From the NCBI GenBank assembly GCA_965218055.1, contig CBDCKA010000002.1, positions 2,294,001 through 2,358,000 of the forward strand: DNA of 64,000 nucleotides, given 5' to 3'. A program made the translations under genes and the position numbers. Positions 6,777-15,385 of this stretch are shown one piece after another; within the stretch, counting starts at the first letter, position 1, and each line of letters starts with the position of its first letter. Source of the DNA: CBDBKE01 sp965218055 (GTDB lineage: Bacteria > Acidobacteriota > Terriglobia > JAJPHL01 > JAPKYU01). Under the pieces are notes generated by a model. The model saw only the letters and a list, made by a program, of their open reading frames with translations, was not told the origin of the DNA and did not search any database.

Positions 6777-8492
6777 TCAGAACAGGCCGACCGTGCTGCC
6801 CTCTTCGTCTATGTCGATGCGGGTGGCAGCCAGAGCCGAGCCCAGCCCGGGCATGGTCTGGATTTCGCCAGCCTGCGGGTAGAGAAAGCCTGCTCCTGCC
6901 GAGAGACGAATGTCGCGAATGGGGAACTTGTAGCCTCCAGGCGCGCCCTTCCAAGTGGGGTCGTGAGACAGTGAAAGGTGCGTCTTTGCCATGCAAATGG
7001 GCAGGTGGGCGAAGCCCAGGTCCGTATAGAGCTTAATTTTTCGAGTCGCCTCGGGGCTGAATTGCACATCGGCAGCTCCGTAGACCTGGGTGGCCAGCAG
7101 CTCAATCTTCTCCTTGATAGGCAGATCATCCGGGTAGAACAGCTTCATTCTGGCCGGCTTGCTGGCGGCCCGGACCACGGCTTCCGCTAGCTCGGTTCCG
7201 CCTTCGCCGCCGCGGGCATGGACATCGGAGACGGCGGCGCCGGCGGCCCCCATCTCCAGCGCGCGATCCACCACGAACCGCATCTCCCGGTCCGTATCGC
7301 CTTGGAAATGGTTGATGGCCACCACCGGCTCGATGCCCGCCATTTGGACGATGCGCACGGCGGCCCGTAGAACCTCCAGGCCGCGCTCCAGCGCCGCCAG
7401 GTTCTCCTGCCTAAGTTCGGCCGGAAGGGGCTTACCGGCCACGATCTTTCCCAACCCCCCGTGCATCTTCAGCGCGCGGAGGGTACAGACGATGACAGCG
7501 CCGGCGACCGGGAAGCCTCCTTGCCGGCACACGATGTTCACCAGCTTTTCAAAGCCCATCTCCGCGCCAAAGCCAGATTCGGTGATGACGTAATCGGCCA
7601 GCTTTAGGGCGATTTTGTTAGCCAAGATGGAATTGTTGCCGGTAGCCACGTTGCCAAACGGACCCGTGTGGACCAATACGGGCGTGTGTTCTAGCGTCTG
7701 CAGCAGAGTAGGCTGGAGGGCCTCTCGCAGCAGCACGGTCATGGCTCCGGCTGCCTTGAGGTCTTCGGCGGTGACCGGCCGGCGGTCGCGGGTGAAGCCG
7801 ATCACGGCGCGACCCAGCCGCTGGCGCAGGTCGGCCAGCGAGGTTGCCAGCGCCAGGATAACCATCGTCTCGCAGGCGGCCGTAATGTCGAAACCCGTCT
7901 GGCGCGGGTAACCGTTGGCCTTCCCGCCTAGCCCTACGACGATGTCGCGCAACGCCCGGTCGTTGATGTCCACGGTACGGCGCCAGGTGACGTTCAACGG
8001 ATCCAGCCCAGTCGGGTTGCCGTGCAGGATGCTGGCATCGATCATGGCGGCCAACAGGTTTTGCGCTGCGCTGACGGCGTGGGAATCGCCAGTCAGGTGA
8101 AGGTTCAGGTCCTCCATCGGCACCACCTGCGAGTAGCCGCCTCCGGCGGCGCCGCCTTTAATGCCGAAGACGGGTCCTAGCGATGGCTCGCGACAGGTGT
8201 TGGCCACGCTCTTGCCAATTTTCTTCATTGCCTGGCCCAAGCCCACGGCGCTTACCGTCTTGCCCTCGCCCAGTGGCGTGGGCACGATGGCGGTTACCGC
8301 AATGAGCTTCCCCTCGGGACGGTCGGCCAGCCGGTCCAGCACGCCCAGAGAGATTTTGGCCTTGTAGCGGCCATAGGGCTCAAACTCGCTTTCGTTCAGG
8401 CCCAGCTCCCGAGCGACATCCGCCACAGGCTTCAGCCGGGCTTCGCGGGCAATTTCCAGATCCGTGGGGAAGCTTTGGGTTCCTTTAGCCAT
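6777..8492 (-). CDS. fhs: Formate-tetrahydrofolate ligase
   Basis: Catalyses ATP-dependent formation of 10-formyltetrahydrofolate from formate and THF in one-carbon metabolism. The P-loop PTPLGEGKT lies near residue 72, followed by the conserved REPSLGPVFGIKGGAAGGGYSQVVPMEDLNLHLTGD block (residues about 105-140). The C-terminal PGLG region closes the protein. At 571 residues it is full length. Start chosen at ATG 8492 with AAAGGATT upstream; a TTG directly before it is less likely. No THF-pathway neighbours occur within the window, so it appears to be a single transcription unit. Confidence 0.97.
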   Translation of the reverse strand: MAKGTQSFPTDLEIAREARLKPVADVARELGLNESEFEPYGRYKAKISLGVLDRLADRPEGKLIAVTAIVPTPLGEGKTVSAVGLGQAMKKIGKSVANTCREPSLGPVFGIKGGAAGGGYSQVVPMEDLNLHLTGDSHAVSAAQNLLAAMIDASILHGNPTGLDPLNVTWRRTVDINDRALRDIVVGLGGKANGYPRQTGFDITAACETMVILALATSLADLRQRLGRAVIGFTRDRRPVTAEDLKAAGAMTVLLREALQPTLLQTLEHTPVLVHTGPFGNVATGNNSILANKIALKLADYVITESGFGAEMGFEKLVNIVCRQGGFPVAGAVIVCTLRALKMHGGLGKIVAGKPLPAELRQENLAALERGLEVLRAAVRIVQMAGIEPVVAINHFQGDTDREMRFVVDRALEMGAAGAAVSDVHARGGEGGTELAEAVVRAASKPARMKLFYPDDLPIKEKIELLATQVYGAADVQFSPEATRKIKLYTDLGFAHLPICMAKTHLSLSHDPTWKGAPGGYKFPIRDIRLSAGAGFLYPQAGEIQTMPGLGSALAATRIDIDEEGSTVGLF

Positions 8493-8852
8493 CAATCAAT
8501 CCTTTCTGCACTTGTCTCCTCCGGGTCCTCTTCAATCACGAAATTTCTGCTAGCAAACGAAACTCTCCGATTTTGCACAGCAATCTGGCAGCGCGCAAGT
8601 GTAAATCCGACAGTGAATTGAGAAACCACCGTCTAAGTAGTGGTGTCGGCGATGCTGGCCCGGAAGGGAGTCGCACGCCAGGCAGGGCCCCGGCCAGGAA
8701 GCCGGCCGTCGCGCAAGCGGATGACCATCCCTCAAGGGCTCTCTTTACAGCGGGCCGGCTTTTCACTAGCATAGGTTCCTCACCTGTTTCTTAGGTTCCG
8801 GGGTTTTCACTGGAGCCGCTGTGATAGCGACGGGCTGACGATTGCCAAACCG
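8493..8852. other. Intergenic region upstream of fhs
   Basis: About 360 bases without a convincing gene. Only short open frames without motifs occur. It includes G/C-rich inverted segments around 8660-8770 on the fhs side that could fold, but I could not match them to a known riboswitch. Confidence 0.5.
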
Positions 8853-8916
8853 CCGGTTCGTCAGGGCACAGATTCAAAAAGGCAATACCGGTTCGTTGGT
8901 GCACAGATTCAAAAAA
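8853..8916 (+). repeat. Two 28-base direct repeats before the ABC operon
   Basis: CCGGTTCGT, four variable bases, then GCACAGATTCAAAAA occurs at 8853-8880 and again at 8888-8915, a 35-base period. The second copy ends just upstream of the ATG of the ABC ATPase at 8928, so the pair may be a duplicated operator or a small local duplication. Confidence 0.6.
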
Positions 8917-8927
8917 GGTAGTAGAGG

Positions 8928-9986
8928 ATGATTCAAGCAGAAGGACTGTCGAAACGCTTCGGACGTACCCTGGCGGTGGACAACATCAGCTTTGAGGCGA
9001 CGCACGGCGAAATTCTGGGCTTCTTAGGACCCAACGGCGCGGGCAAGACCACCACCATGCGCGTACTGACTTGCTTCTTGCCGCCCAGCAGCGGCAGCGC
9101 GCGTGTGGCCGGCTTCGATGTGCTGGAGCAGCCGCTGGAGGTGAAGCGCCGGGTCGGCTACCTGCCTGAGCTGCCGCCGTTGTATCCGGAGATGAGCGTC
9201 ACCGAGTACCTGACGTTTGTGGGCCGCCTCAAGGGGGTGCCGCGGCAAACCCTGGCTGCGCGCCTAGAGGACGTGGTCGAGAGATGCGCGCTGGGTGAAG
9301 TTCGAAAGACCTTAATCGGCAAGCTCTCCAGGGGCTTTCGTCAGCGTGTCGGACTGGCCCAGGCCTTGATTCATCAGCCCTCGGTGCTGGTTTTGGACGA
9401 GCCCACCGCCGGGCTCGACCCGAAGCAGATCATTGAGACCCGGTCGCTGATCAGGAGTCTGGGCGGCGATCACACCGTGATTCTCAGCACCCACATCCTG
9501 CCGGAGGTCTCAGCCACCTGCCAGCGCGTCATCATCATTAACGCGGGCAAGCTGGCGGCGGTGGATACGCCGGAAAACCTGACGGCCCGGCTGCAAGGGC
9601 ACGAGACGCTGTACCTGCAGGTGGAAGGTCCGGCCGCGCAAGTTCGCGAGCGGCTGGAGCGCGTCACTGGAGTCATCCAGTTGCAGCCGCACGGGCCCTC
9701 GGACCGCCGCCCGGCTTTCGAAATTGAGGTCGCCCGCGGTCAGGAGCTCCGCGGCGAGCTGGCCCGCGCCGTGGTCCAGAGCGGCTGGAACCTGCTGGAA
9801 CTCCGCCCCCTGGGCCTGAGTCTGGAGGAAGTCTTCCTGGAGCTGACGGGTTCGGGAAGCGCCGGGGAGAGTGCGAAACAGGAGGGTGCGGAAAAAGCCG
9901 GGACGGATGAAGAGACCGCTCCACGGCCGCTGGCCGGAGAGCCGGAGAAAACAGAAGAAGCACCGGGCGAGGAGGAGGGGAAGTGA
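8928..9986 (+). CDS. ABC transporter ATP-binding protein (GldA-like)
   Basis: The ATPase of a gliding-type/ABC-2 exporter. Walker A is GPNGAGKTT (residues 34-42), the signature region LSRGFRQRVGLAQAL is near residue 133, and Walker B is VLVLDEPTAGLDP. After the DUF4162-like C-terminal domain there is an extra acidic, Glu-rich tail of about 45 residues unlike the compact family norm. It overlaps the permease start by four bases (GTGA) and heads a four-gene operon with GldF-, GldG- and DUF4340-type genes. Substrate unknown; in Bacteroidetes the homologues are linked with gliding, elsewhere with envelope functions. Confidence 0.93.
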   Translation: MIQAEGLSKRFGRTLAVDNISFEATHGEILGFLGPNGAGKTTTMRVLTCFLPPSSGSARVAGFDVLEQPLEVKRRVGYLPELPPLYPEMSVTEYLTFVGRLKGVPRQTLAARLEDVVERCALGEVRKTLIGKLSRGFRQRVGLAQALIHQPSVLVLDEPTAGLDPKQIIETRSLIRSLGGDHTVILSTHILPEVSATCQRVIIINAGKLAAVDTPENLTARLQGHETLYLQVEGPAAQVRERLERVTGVIQLQPHGPSDRRPAFEIEVARGQELRGELARAVVQSGWNLLELRPLGLSLEEVFLELTGSGSAGESAKQEGAEKAGTDEETAPRPLAGEPEKTEEAPGEEEGK

Positions 9987-10753
9987 GGAACGTCCTGACG
10001 ATTGCGCGCAAGGAGCTGAAGACCTACTTCACCTCGCCGATGGCCTATATCCTGCTGGCCATGTGGGCGATTATCTTCGGCTTTTTCTTTTACAGTGTCC
10101 TGGCCGCTTTTGTGCAGCAGAGTATGCAGTCGCAGATGACGGGGCGCGGATTTTCGATGAATGTCAACGAGCACGTCATCAAGCCCCTGCTGATGAACGT
10201 GGTCGTCATCAGCCTGTTCCTGGTGCCGATGATCACCATGCGGCTTTACGCCGAAGAGAAGCGTAGCGGTACCATCGAACTGCTGCTGACCTCGCCGGTG
10301 CGCGACCTGGAGCTGATCCTGGGCAAACTGCTGGCCGCCTTTGTCCTTTACGCCTGCATGATGGGGATCGTCCTGGTCAACTTCCTGGTTTTGTTCCGCT
10401 ACGGCAGTGCCGATTGGAAACCGATGGCCGCCGGCTTCCTGGGGGTGGCACTGATGGGGGCGGCATTCCTCTCCCTGGGCATGCTGGTGTCCACCTTCAC
10501 CCGCAACCAGATCGTGGCGGTCGCGCTGACCTTCGGCCTGTTACTGATGCTTTGGGTCATCGACTGGGTCAGTTACTACTCGTCGAGCCAAACTGTGGGC
10601 GAGGTCGGCAGGTATATTTCGTTCACCACACACATAGACAATTTCGCCAAAGGTGTGATTGACCTGCGCGACGTGGTCTATTACCTAAGTGTGATCTTCC
10701 TGGGGGTGTTCCTGACCCAGCGTTCCCTGGAATCCTTGCGGTGGAGGGGCTAA
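9983..10753 (+). CDS. ABC-2 type permease (GldF-like)
   Basis: This 256-residue integral membrane protein has about six hydrophobic segments (for example MAYILLAMWAIIFGFFFY at the N-terminus and IVAVALTFGLLLMLWVIDW later). The ABC-2 motif region LYAEEKRSGTIELLLTSPV fits the coupling loop of ABC-2 exporters. GTG start overlapping the ATPase stop indicates translational coupling. It pairs with the upstream ATPase. Confidence 0.9.
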   Translation: MRNVLTIARKELKTYFTSPMAYILLAMWAIIFGFFFYSVLAAFVQQSMQSQMTGRGFSMNVNEHVIKPLLMNVVVISLFLVPMITMRLYAEEKRSGTIELLLTSPVRDLELILGKLLAAFVLYACMMGIVLVNFLVLFRYGSADWKPMAAGFLGVALMGAAFLSLGMLVSTFTRNQIVAVALTFGLLLMLWVIDWVSYYSSSQTVGEVGRYISFTTHIDNFAKGVIDLRDVVYYLSVIFLGVFLTQRSLESLRWRG

Positions 10754-10757
10754 GGTT

Positions 10758-12167
10758 ATGAGACCGAGTCTTTCCTGGCTCCGTCGGCGGCAAACCAAGT
10801 ACGGCGCCTACGCGGCGGCCTACGTGCTAGTGGTGTTGGCGCTGGTGACGCTGGCCAATTGGGCCGTCAACCGCCACGCCACTAAGAGCTGGGACCTGAC
10901 GGCCACCAAACGCTACAGCCTCTCCGACCAGACCCGCAAGATCGTCCGCGGTCTGGATCGCGACGTGACGGTTCACTACTTCGACCGTAGGACGCAGTTC
11001 GGTCCCGCCCGCGACCTGCTGGAGAATTATAACCACCTCTCACCGCGGCTTTCGGTCAAGTACGTGGATCCGGTCCGCAAGCCGGCCATCGCAAGGCAGT
11101 TCGACGTGGAGTCGCTGGGCACTATCATTGTGACCTCCGGTGACCGGACCGAGGAAGCCAACCTGCTGGACGAGGAGAGCATCACCAACACCCTGATCCG
11201 ACTGCTGAAAACAGGCACCAAGAATGTCTGCTTCGTGGAAGGGCATGGCGAGCACGGTGTGGACGACACCGAGGGGCAGGGCTTCAGCGGCGCCAAGAAG
11301 GCCCTGGAAGACTCCCACTACGCCGTCAAACCCATCTCCCTGCTGCGCCGGGCCAGGGTGCCCCAGGACTGTGCGGTGGTCGTGGTGGCCGGGCCGGAAA
11401 CCGAGTACGTGGAACCCGAAGTCCAGGCGCTGCGCAGCTTTGTCGAGAGTGGTGGGCGCGCGCTGTTCCTGCTGGCCCCGGGCGGCTCGGAGAAGTTGGT
11501 GGGGTTGCTGGCCGACTGGAACGTGGAGCTGAAGAGAGAATTGGTGCTTGACCTCAATCCTATGAACCAGTTCTACGGCGCCGACGCCACCATGCCCATC
11601 ATTAGCCAGTATAATTCGCACGCGATCACCCGCGAGCTGAGTCGCACTGCAACGCTGATGCCATTCGCCCGCGGCGTGGAACCGGCTGAGGATTCTAAGA
11701 CGGGCATCACGGTCGAGACCCTGTTCGAAACCTCGGAAGAAAGCTGGGCCATCCATTTCACGCCAGCAATGACGACGATCACCTTGCAGCGCGACCAGGC
11801 GAGGGAAGGACCCATTCCTGTGGCGGCGGCCGGAACGGTGAGCAAGGATGATGGGGGCACTGGAGGGACAGGCCAGGGGGAGGGCAGCGGCGAGAAAAAG
11901 GAGGGCCGCTTTGTAGTGGTCGGCAGCTCCCGCTTTCCCGCCAACGCCTACCTGGGCGTCTTCGCCAACCGCGACCTGTTCGTCAACATCGCCAACTGGC
12001 TTTCTTCCGATGAGGACCTGATCTCGGTACGGCCCAAATCCTCCGAAGATCGCCGGGTCAACCTGTCGGTGGCCCAGATGGATTACGTTAAGCTCTACGT
12101 GGGTAGCCAGGTGCTGCTGATCATCATCACCGGCGTGGTTGTGTGGTGGAGGCGCAGGTACTCGTGA
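10758..12167 (+). CDS. GldG-like ABC auxiliary protein
   Basis: 469 residues. An N-terminal membrane segment (YAAAYVLVVLALVTLANWAV) is followed by a large periplasmic region beginning WDLTATKRYSLSDQT, which is typical of the GldG/ABC_transp_aux family. A second membrane anchor sits at the C-terminus (LLIIITGVVVWWRRR). A Gly-rich linker (GGTGGTGQGEGSGEKK) lies near residue 375. It begins four bases after the permease stop and its stop overlaps the next start, so it belongs to the same complex. Confidence 0.88.
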   Translation: MRPSLSWLRRRQTKYGAYAAAYVLVVLALVTLANWAVNRHATKSWDLTATKRYSLSDQTRKIVRGLDRDVTVHYFDRRTQFGPARDLLENYNHLSPRLSVKYVDPVRKPAIARQFDVESLGTIIVTSGDRTEEANLLDEESITNTLIRLLKTGTKNVCFVEGHGEHGVDDTEGQGFSGAKKALEDSHYAVKPISLLRRARVPQDCAVVVVAGPETEYVEPEVQALRSFVESGGRALFLLAPGGSEKLVGLLADWNVELKRELVLDLNPMNQFYGADATMPIISQYNSHAITRELSRTATLMPFARGVEPAEDSKTGITVETLFETSEESWAIHFTPAMTTITLQRDQAREGPIPVAAAGTVSKDDGGTGGTGQGEGSGEKKEGRFVVVGSSRFPANAYLGVFANRDLFVNIANWLSSDEDLISVRPKSSEDRRVNLSVAQMDYVKLYVGSQVLLIIITGVVVWWRRRYS

Positions 12168-13489
12168 AGCTGCGGGGTCTGCTCATCGCGACGACCCTGC
12201 TGGCCGGCCTTTTGACCACCCTGCATTTCCTCGAGCGCGGTAAGGACGGCGCCGGGGAAGACTCCCAGAAAGACAAGCTGTTTGCCGTTGAATCCGAGGA
12301 AATCCAGAGCATCACGCTCCAGCCCACCGGCGAGGAGCCGCTGGAACTCCAGCAGGAGGGCGAGATATGGAAGATTGTCGAACCCCGGGAGGTCGTGGCA
12401 GACGATTCCGCCGTATCCAGCCTCCTCGGGACTCTGAGTGGACTTAACATCAGCGACACCATCACCGACACTATCGACGAGCAGCCGGCGTCGCTCGCCG
12501 ATTACGGCCTGGAAACCCCTGCGGTGACGGTCGAGTTCAGCACCAAATCGGGCAGCACACAAACGCTACTTCTGGGCGACGATACGCCGACTGGGAGCTC
12601 CCTCTACGCCAAGGCCACCGACCAGTCGCGCGTCGTGACGGTGGCCAGCTACGTCAAGAACGAGTTCAGAAAGAGCCTGTTCGACCTGCGCGAAAAGAAC
12701 GTGCTCAAGTTTGATACAGGCACGTCCAGCCGCGCCTGGCTACAGAACAACTCCGGCAAGCTTGAGCTAGCTAAGGTGAAGGATCAGTGGCGGTTGACAA
12801 CTCCAGTGGAGGCGCGCGCCGACCAGTTCGCCGTCAATGACCTGCTCCGGCAGGTGGCCGACGCCAAGATGCAGACGGTGGAGGCTGAGGATGGGACCGG
12901 CGAGCAGCGCCGGTTCGGCTTGGCCTTACCCGAGATCATTTTCCGCGTGCAGGACTCGAGCGGCGAGCACGAGCTGCACGTGAGCGCCGAGAAATTGGGC
13001 ACGCGCTACAGCAGCAGCTCCGGCCGACCGACTCTGTTCACGGTGGAAGCCCGTTTGGCTACGCAACTGGCAAAGGACTATTCGGAGCTGCGCAGTAAGG
13101 ACGTCTTTGACATGGACACCTGGAGCGTGTCCCATCTCCAAGCCACAACCCCGGAAGGTCAGCTGGTGCTGGACAAGGAGGACGAGCAGTGGAATGGCAG
13201 CGGCTCCAACCAAGCGCCCAAATCTTCCGACGTGACCGACCTGCTCAGCAAATTGAAGGCGCTGCAGGCGACAGCCTTCCCGCCGCCGGTCGCGCCCGCC
13301 CAATATGGCCTTGACCAGCCCGTGCTGCACGTGCATGCAGTCTGGGGGGATAAGAAATTGAAAGAGACGGCGGAGATAGGCCAGGTTGGCGACAAAGCCT
13401 ACGCCCGCCGCGAGGGGGAACCGGAAGTTTACGAGGTGGAGGCCGAGGCACTGAAATCGGCCCGCGAGGCCGTGAACAAACTGAAGTAA
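12164..13489 (+). CDS. DUF4340 domain-containing membrane-anchored protein
   Basis: A short N-terminal transmembrane segment (LLIATTLLAGLLTTLHFL) precedes two or three DUF4340-type repeats, seen as recurring W-K/R-(I/L)-x-x-P motifs (IWKIVEPREVVAD, QWRLTTPVEARAD) with LLxxLSxLN-like helices. GTG at 12164 is taken as the start because it overlaps the GldG-like stop as GTGA; an earlier GTG at 12143 would add seven residues. DUF4340 genes regularly close GldA-F-G operons, and this protein probably sits with that transporter at the envelope. Confidence 0.87.
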   Translation: MKLRGLLIATTLLAGLLTTLHFLERGKDGAGEDSQKDKLFAVESEEIQSITLQPTGEEPLELQQEGEIWKIVEPREVVADDSAVSSLLGTLSGLNISDTITDTIDEQPASLADYGLETPAVTVEFSTKSGSTQTLLLGDDTPTGSSLYAKATDQSRVVTVASYVKNEFRKSLFDLREKNVLKFDTGTSSRAWLQNNSGKLELAKVKDQWRLTTPVEARADQFAVNDLLRQVADAKMQTVEAEDGTGEQRRFGLALPEIIFRVQDSSGEHELHVSAEKLGTRYSSSSGRPTLFTVEARLATQLAKDYSELRSKDVFDMDTWSVSHLQATTPEGQLVLDKEDEQWNGSGSNQAPKSSDVTDLLSKLKALQATAFPPPVAPAQYGLDQPVLHVHAVWGDKKLKETAEIGQVGDKAYARREGEPEVYEVEAEALKSAREAVNKLK

Positions 13490-13559
13490 TTGAACCATTG
13501 ACGACTGAATCATTAACCTGCGCCAATGAGATCCAACCAGCAATCGTCAATGGCTCAAT
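13489..13559. repeat. Imperfect inverted repeat (dispersed-type)
   Basis: Arms ATTGAACCATTGACGACTG (13489-13507) and CAATCGTCAATGGCTCAAT (13541-13559) match at 17 of 19 positions. A related TTCATTGACGATTG motif recurs between tRNA-Ala and tRNA-Ile near 29387, suggesting a small dispersed repeat. It covers the upstream ATG candidates of the acylphosphatase gene. Confidence 0.6.
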
Positions 13560-13576
13560 TACCAAGGAGTCAATCT

Positions 13577-13846
13577 TTGTTGGCGCGCACCTACCGCGTG
13601 CACGGAAGCGTGCAGGGCGTCGGGTTCCGCTGGTTTGTCGAGCGGGTGGCGGATCAGCTGGCCCTGCCCGGCTACGTCAAGAATCTCTATGACGGGACGG
13701 TCGAAGTGTACGCCATTGGCAGCGAGGGGCAGCTCGGCGAGCTGCGGCGATACCTGCAGCGCGGGCCTCGTGGCGCGCGCGTGACGCGGGTGGAAGAAAG
13801 TCCGGCTCCGTTGCGCCCCCAACGCAATTTCCGAATTGAGTTTTAA
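13577..13846 (+). CDS. acyP: Acylphosphatase
   Basis: A small hydrolase of acyl phosphates. The catalytic loop VQGVGFR carries the phosphate-binding Arg, and GYVKNLYDGTVEV holds the catalytic Asn. Start chosen at TTG 13577 because AAGGAG (13564-13569) lies seven bases upstream and the product is then 89 residues, the family norm. The ATGs at 13526 and 13550 fall inside an inverted repeat without a ribosome site. It is followed ten bases later by apt. Confidence 0.9.
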   Translation: MLARTYRVHGSVQGVGFRWFVERVADQLALPGYVKNLYDGTVEVYAIGSEGQLGELRRYLQRGPRGARVTRVEESPAPLRPQRNFRIEF

Positions 13847-13855
13847 GGAGAAAGC

Positions 13856-14410
13856 ATGCAACCCCAGCCCGCAGCGCATACCGGGTCGTTAGAAGAACTG
13901 AAGAAACTGATTCGCGAAATTCCCGATTGGCCGAAACCCGGCATCTTGTTCTACGATCTCACCACCCTGCTGAAGGACCCGGCGGGTTTGCGCCGGGTCC
14001 TGGACGCGCTGACGGCGCCCTACCAGGGACAGAAAATTGACCAGGTGCTGGCGGTGGAGGCGCGCGGCTTCATCTTTGCCGCCGCCGTCGCCGAACGTTT
14101 GGGCGCTGGTTTTGTACCCGTGCGCAAACCAAAAAAGCTGCCGGCTGCGACCACCAGCGTCACCTACGAGCTGGAGTACGGCACCGACACGCTCGAAATC
14201 CACAAGGATGCCGTCACCGCCGGCCAGCGCGTGCTGATCGTGGACGACCTGCTGGCCACGGGCGGCACCGCTGCGGCCTGCGCGCAACTGGCCCGCTCGC
14301 TGGGCGCCGAGATCGTCGCGCTGGCCTTTGTCGTGGAGCTGCTATTCTTGAACGGACGCAAGAAACTGGAAGGCTACCCCGTCTTCAGCCTCCTGCAGTA
14401 CGAGTCGTAG
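13856..14410 (+). CDS. apt: Adenine phosphoribosyltransferase
   Basis: Salvages adenine to AMP with PRPP. The PRPP-binding motif VLIVDDLLATGGTAAA lies around residues 123-138, with ARGFIFAAAVAERLG before it and the family N-terminus IREIPDWPKPGILFYDLTTLL. 184 residues is close to the usual 170-180. A strong AAGGAG precedes the ATG. Confidence 0.97.
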   Translation: MQPQPAAHTGSLEELKKLIREIPDWPKPGILFYDLTTLLKDPAGLRRVLDALTAPYQGQKIDQVLAVEARGFIFAAAVAERLGAGFVPVRKPKKLPAATTSVTYELEYGTDTLEIHKDAVTAGQRVLIVDDLLATGGTAAACAQLARSLGAEIVALAFVVELLFLNGRKKLEGYPVFSLLQYES

Positions 14411-14440
14411 CGCCAGCTTCGCTGATCCTACTGGAGTGTG

Positions 14441-15385
14441 CTAGGGAGATTCCGCTACCGGGACGGGGTGGCCGTAGACTTCCTCCAGGACCTGGGCGGC
14501 GCCGTCGCGCAACAGTTGTTTGGCGAGCCGCCCGCCGAGTTCCTCAGGGTCGGTCCCTTCGCCCGAAGCGCGGAACACGCGGTGGCCGTCGGGAGAAGCC
14601 ACTACGCCGCCGAGCAGCAGGCGCCCGTCGGGTTGAAGTCGCGCGAAACCGCCGAAGGGCACCTGGCAACCGCCCCCCAGACCGGCCAGCAGCGCGCGCT
14701 CGGCGGCTGTTTCCAGCCGCGCGGCGCGGTCGTCGAGATGAGCCAGAGCGTCCAGAGTGGCCGCGTCGTCAGTGCGCGCTTCGATGCCCAGCGCCCCCTG
14801 CCCGATGGCCGGGCACATCACCTCCGGCTCCAGGTATTCGGTGATGCGAGCCTCCCAGCCCAGACGCCGCAGGCCGGCGGCAGCCAGCATGAGCGCGGCA
14901 AACTGACCCTCCTCCAACTTGCGCAGCCGTGTATCGAGGTTGCCACGCACGGGCTCCAGCTCCAGGTCGGGCCGCAGGTGGCGCAACTGCGCCGAGCGGC
15001 GCAGGCTGCTGGTGCCCACCCGCGCGCCGGCCAGCAATTCGGCCAGCCGGCGCCCATCGCGCGAAACCAGCACGTCGCGCGGGTCCTCGCGACGGGGAAC
15101 GGCCGCCAGCCGGAGTCCCGCAGGCAGTTCCGTCGGCAGATCCTTCAGGCTATGCACGGCCAGGTCCACCCGGCCGGCCAGCAGCGCTTCTTCGATTTCC
15201 TTGGTGAACAGGCCCTTCGTGCCCACCTGGGCCAGCGGCACATCGGTGATCCGATCCCCGGTGGTCTTGATGATTTCGATATCAGCGAAGTAGCCGTGCC
15301 GCCCGAGTTCACCCTTCACCCACTCGGCCTGCCACAGCGCGAGGCGGGAGCCGCGGCTGCCGATCACCAGGCGCGGGGGGCTCAT
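14441..15385 (-). CDS. hemC: Porphobilinogen deaminase (hydroxymethylbilane synthase)
   Basis: Polymerises four porphobilinogens to hydroxymethylbilane in tetrapyrrole synthesis. It has the N-terminus IGSRGSRLALWQAEWV, the active-site Asp region VHSLKDLPTELP, and the dipyrromethane-cofactor Cys in the C-terminal domain (LLAGLGGGCQVPFGG). 314 residues, normal length. Its ATG overlaps the hemA stop by four bases (ATGA), so hemA and hemC are translationally coupled. Confidence 0.97.
   Translation of the reverse strand: MSPPRLVIGSRGSRLALWQAEWVKGELGRHGYFADIEIIKTTGDRITDVPLAQVGTKGLFTKEIEEALLAGRVDLAVHSLKDLPTELPAGLRLAAVPRREDPRDVLVSRDGRRLAELLAGARVGTSSLRRSAQLRHLRPDLELEPVRGNLDTRLRKLEEGQFAALMLAAAGLRRLGWEARITEYLEPEVMCPAIGQGALGIEARTDDAATLDALAHLDDRAARLETAAERALLAGLGGGCQVPFGGFARLQPDGRLLLGGVVASPDGHRVFRASGEGTDPEELGGRLAKQLLRDGAAQVLEEVYGHPVPVAESP

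Noticed and set aside
8493..8852. ZTP/pfl-type riboswitch upstream of fhs
   Set aside because: fhs is a known target and GC-rich hairpins occur, but I could not find the conserved CCGCCUGGGCA-like core in the right place.
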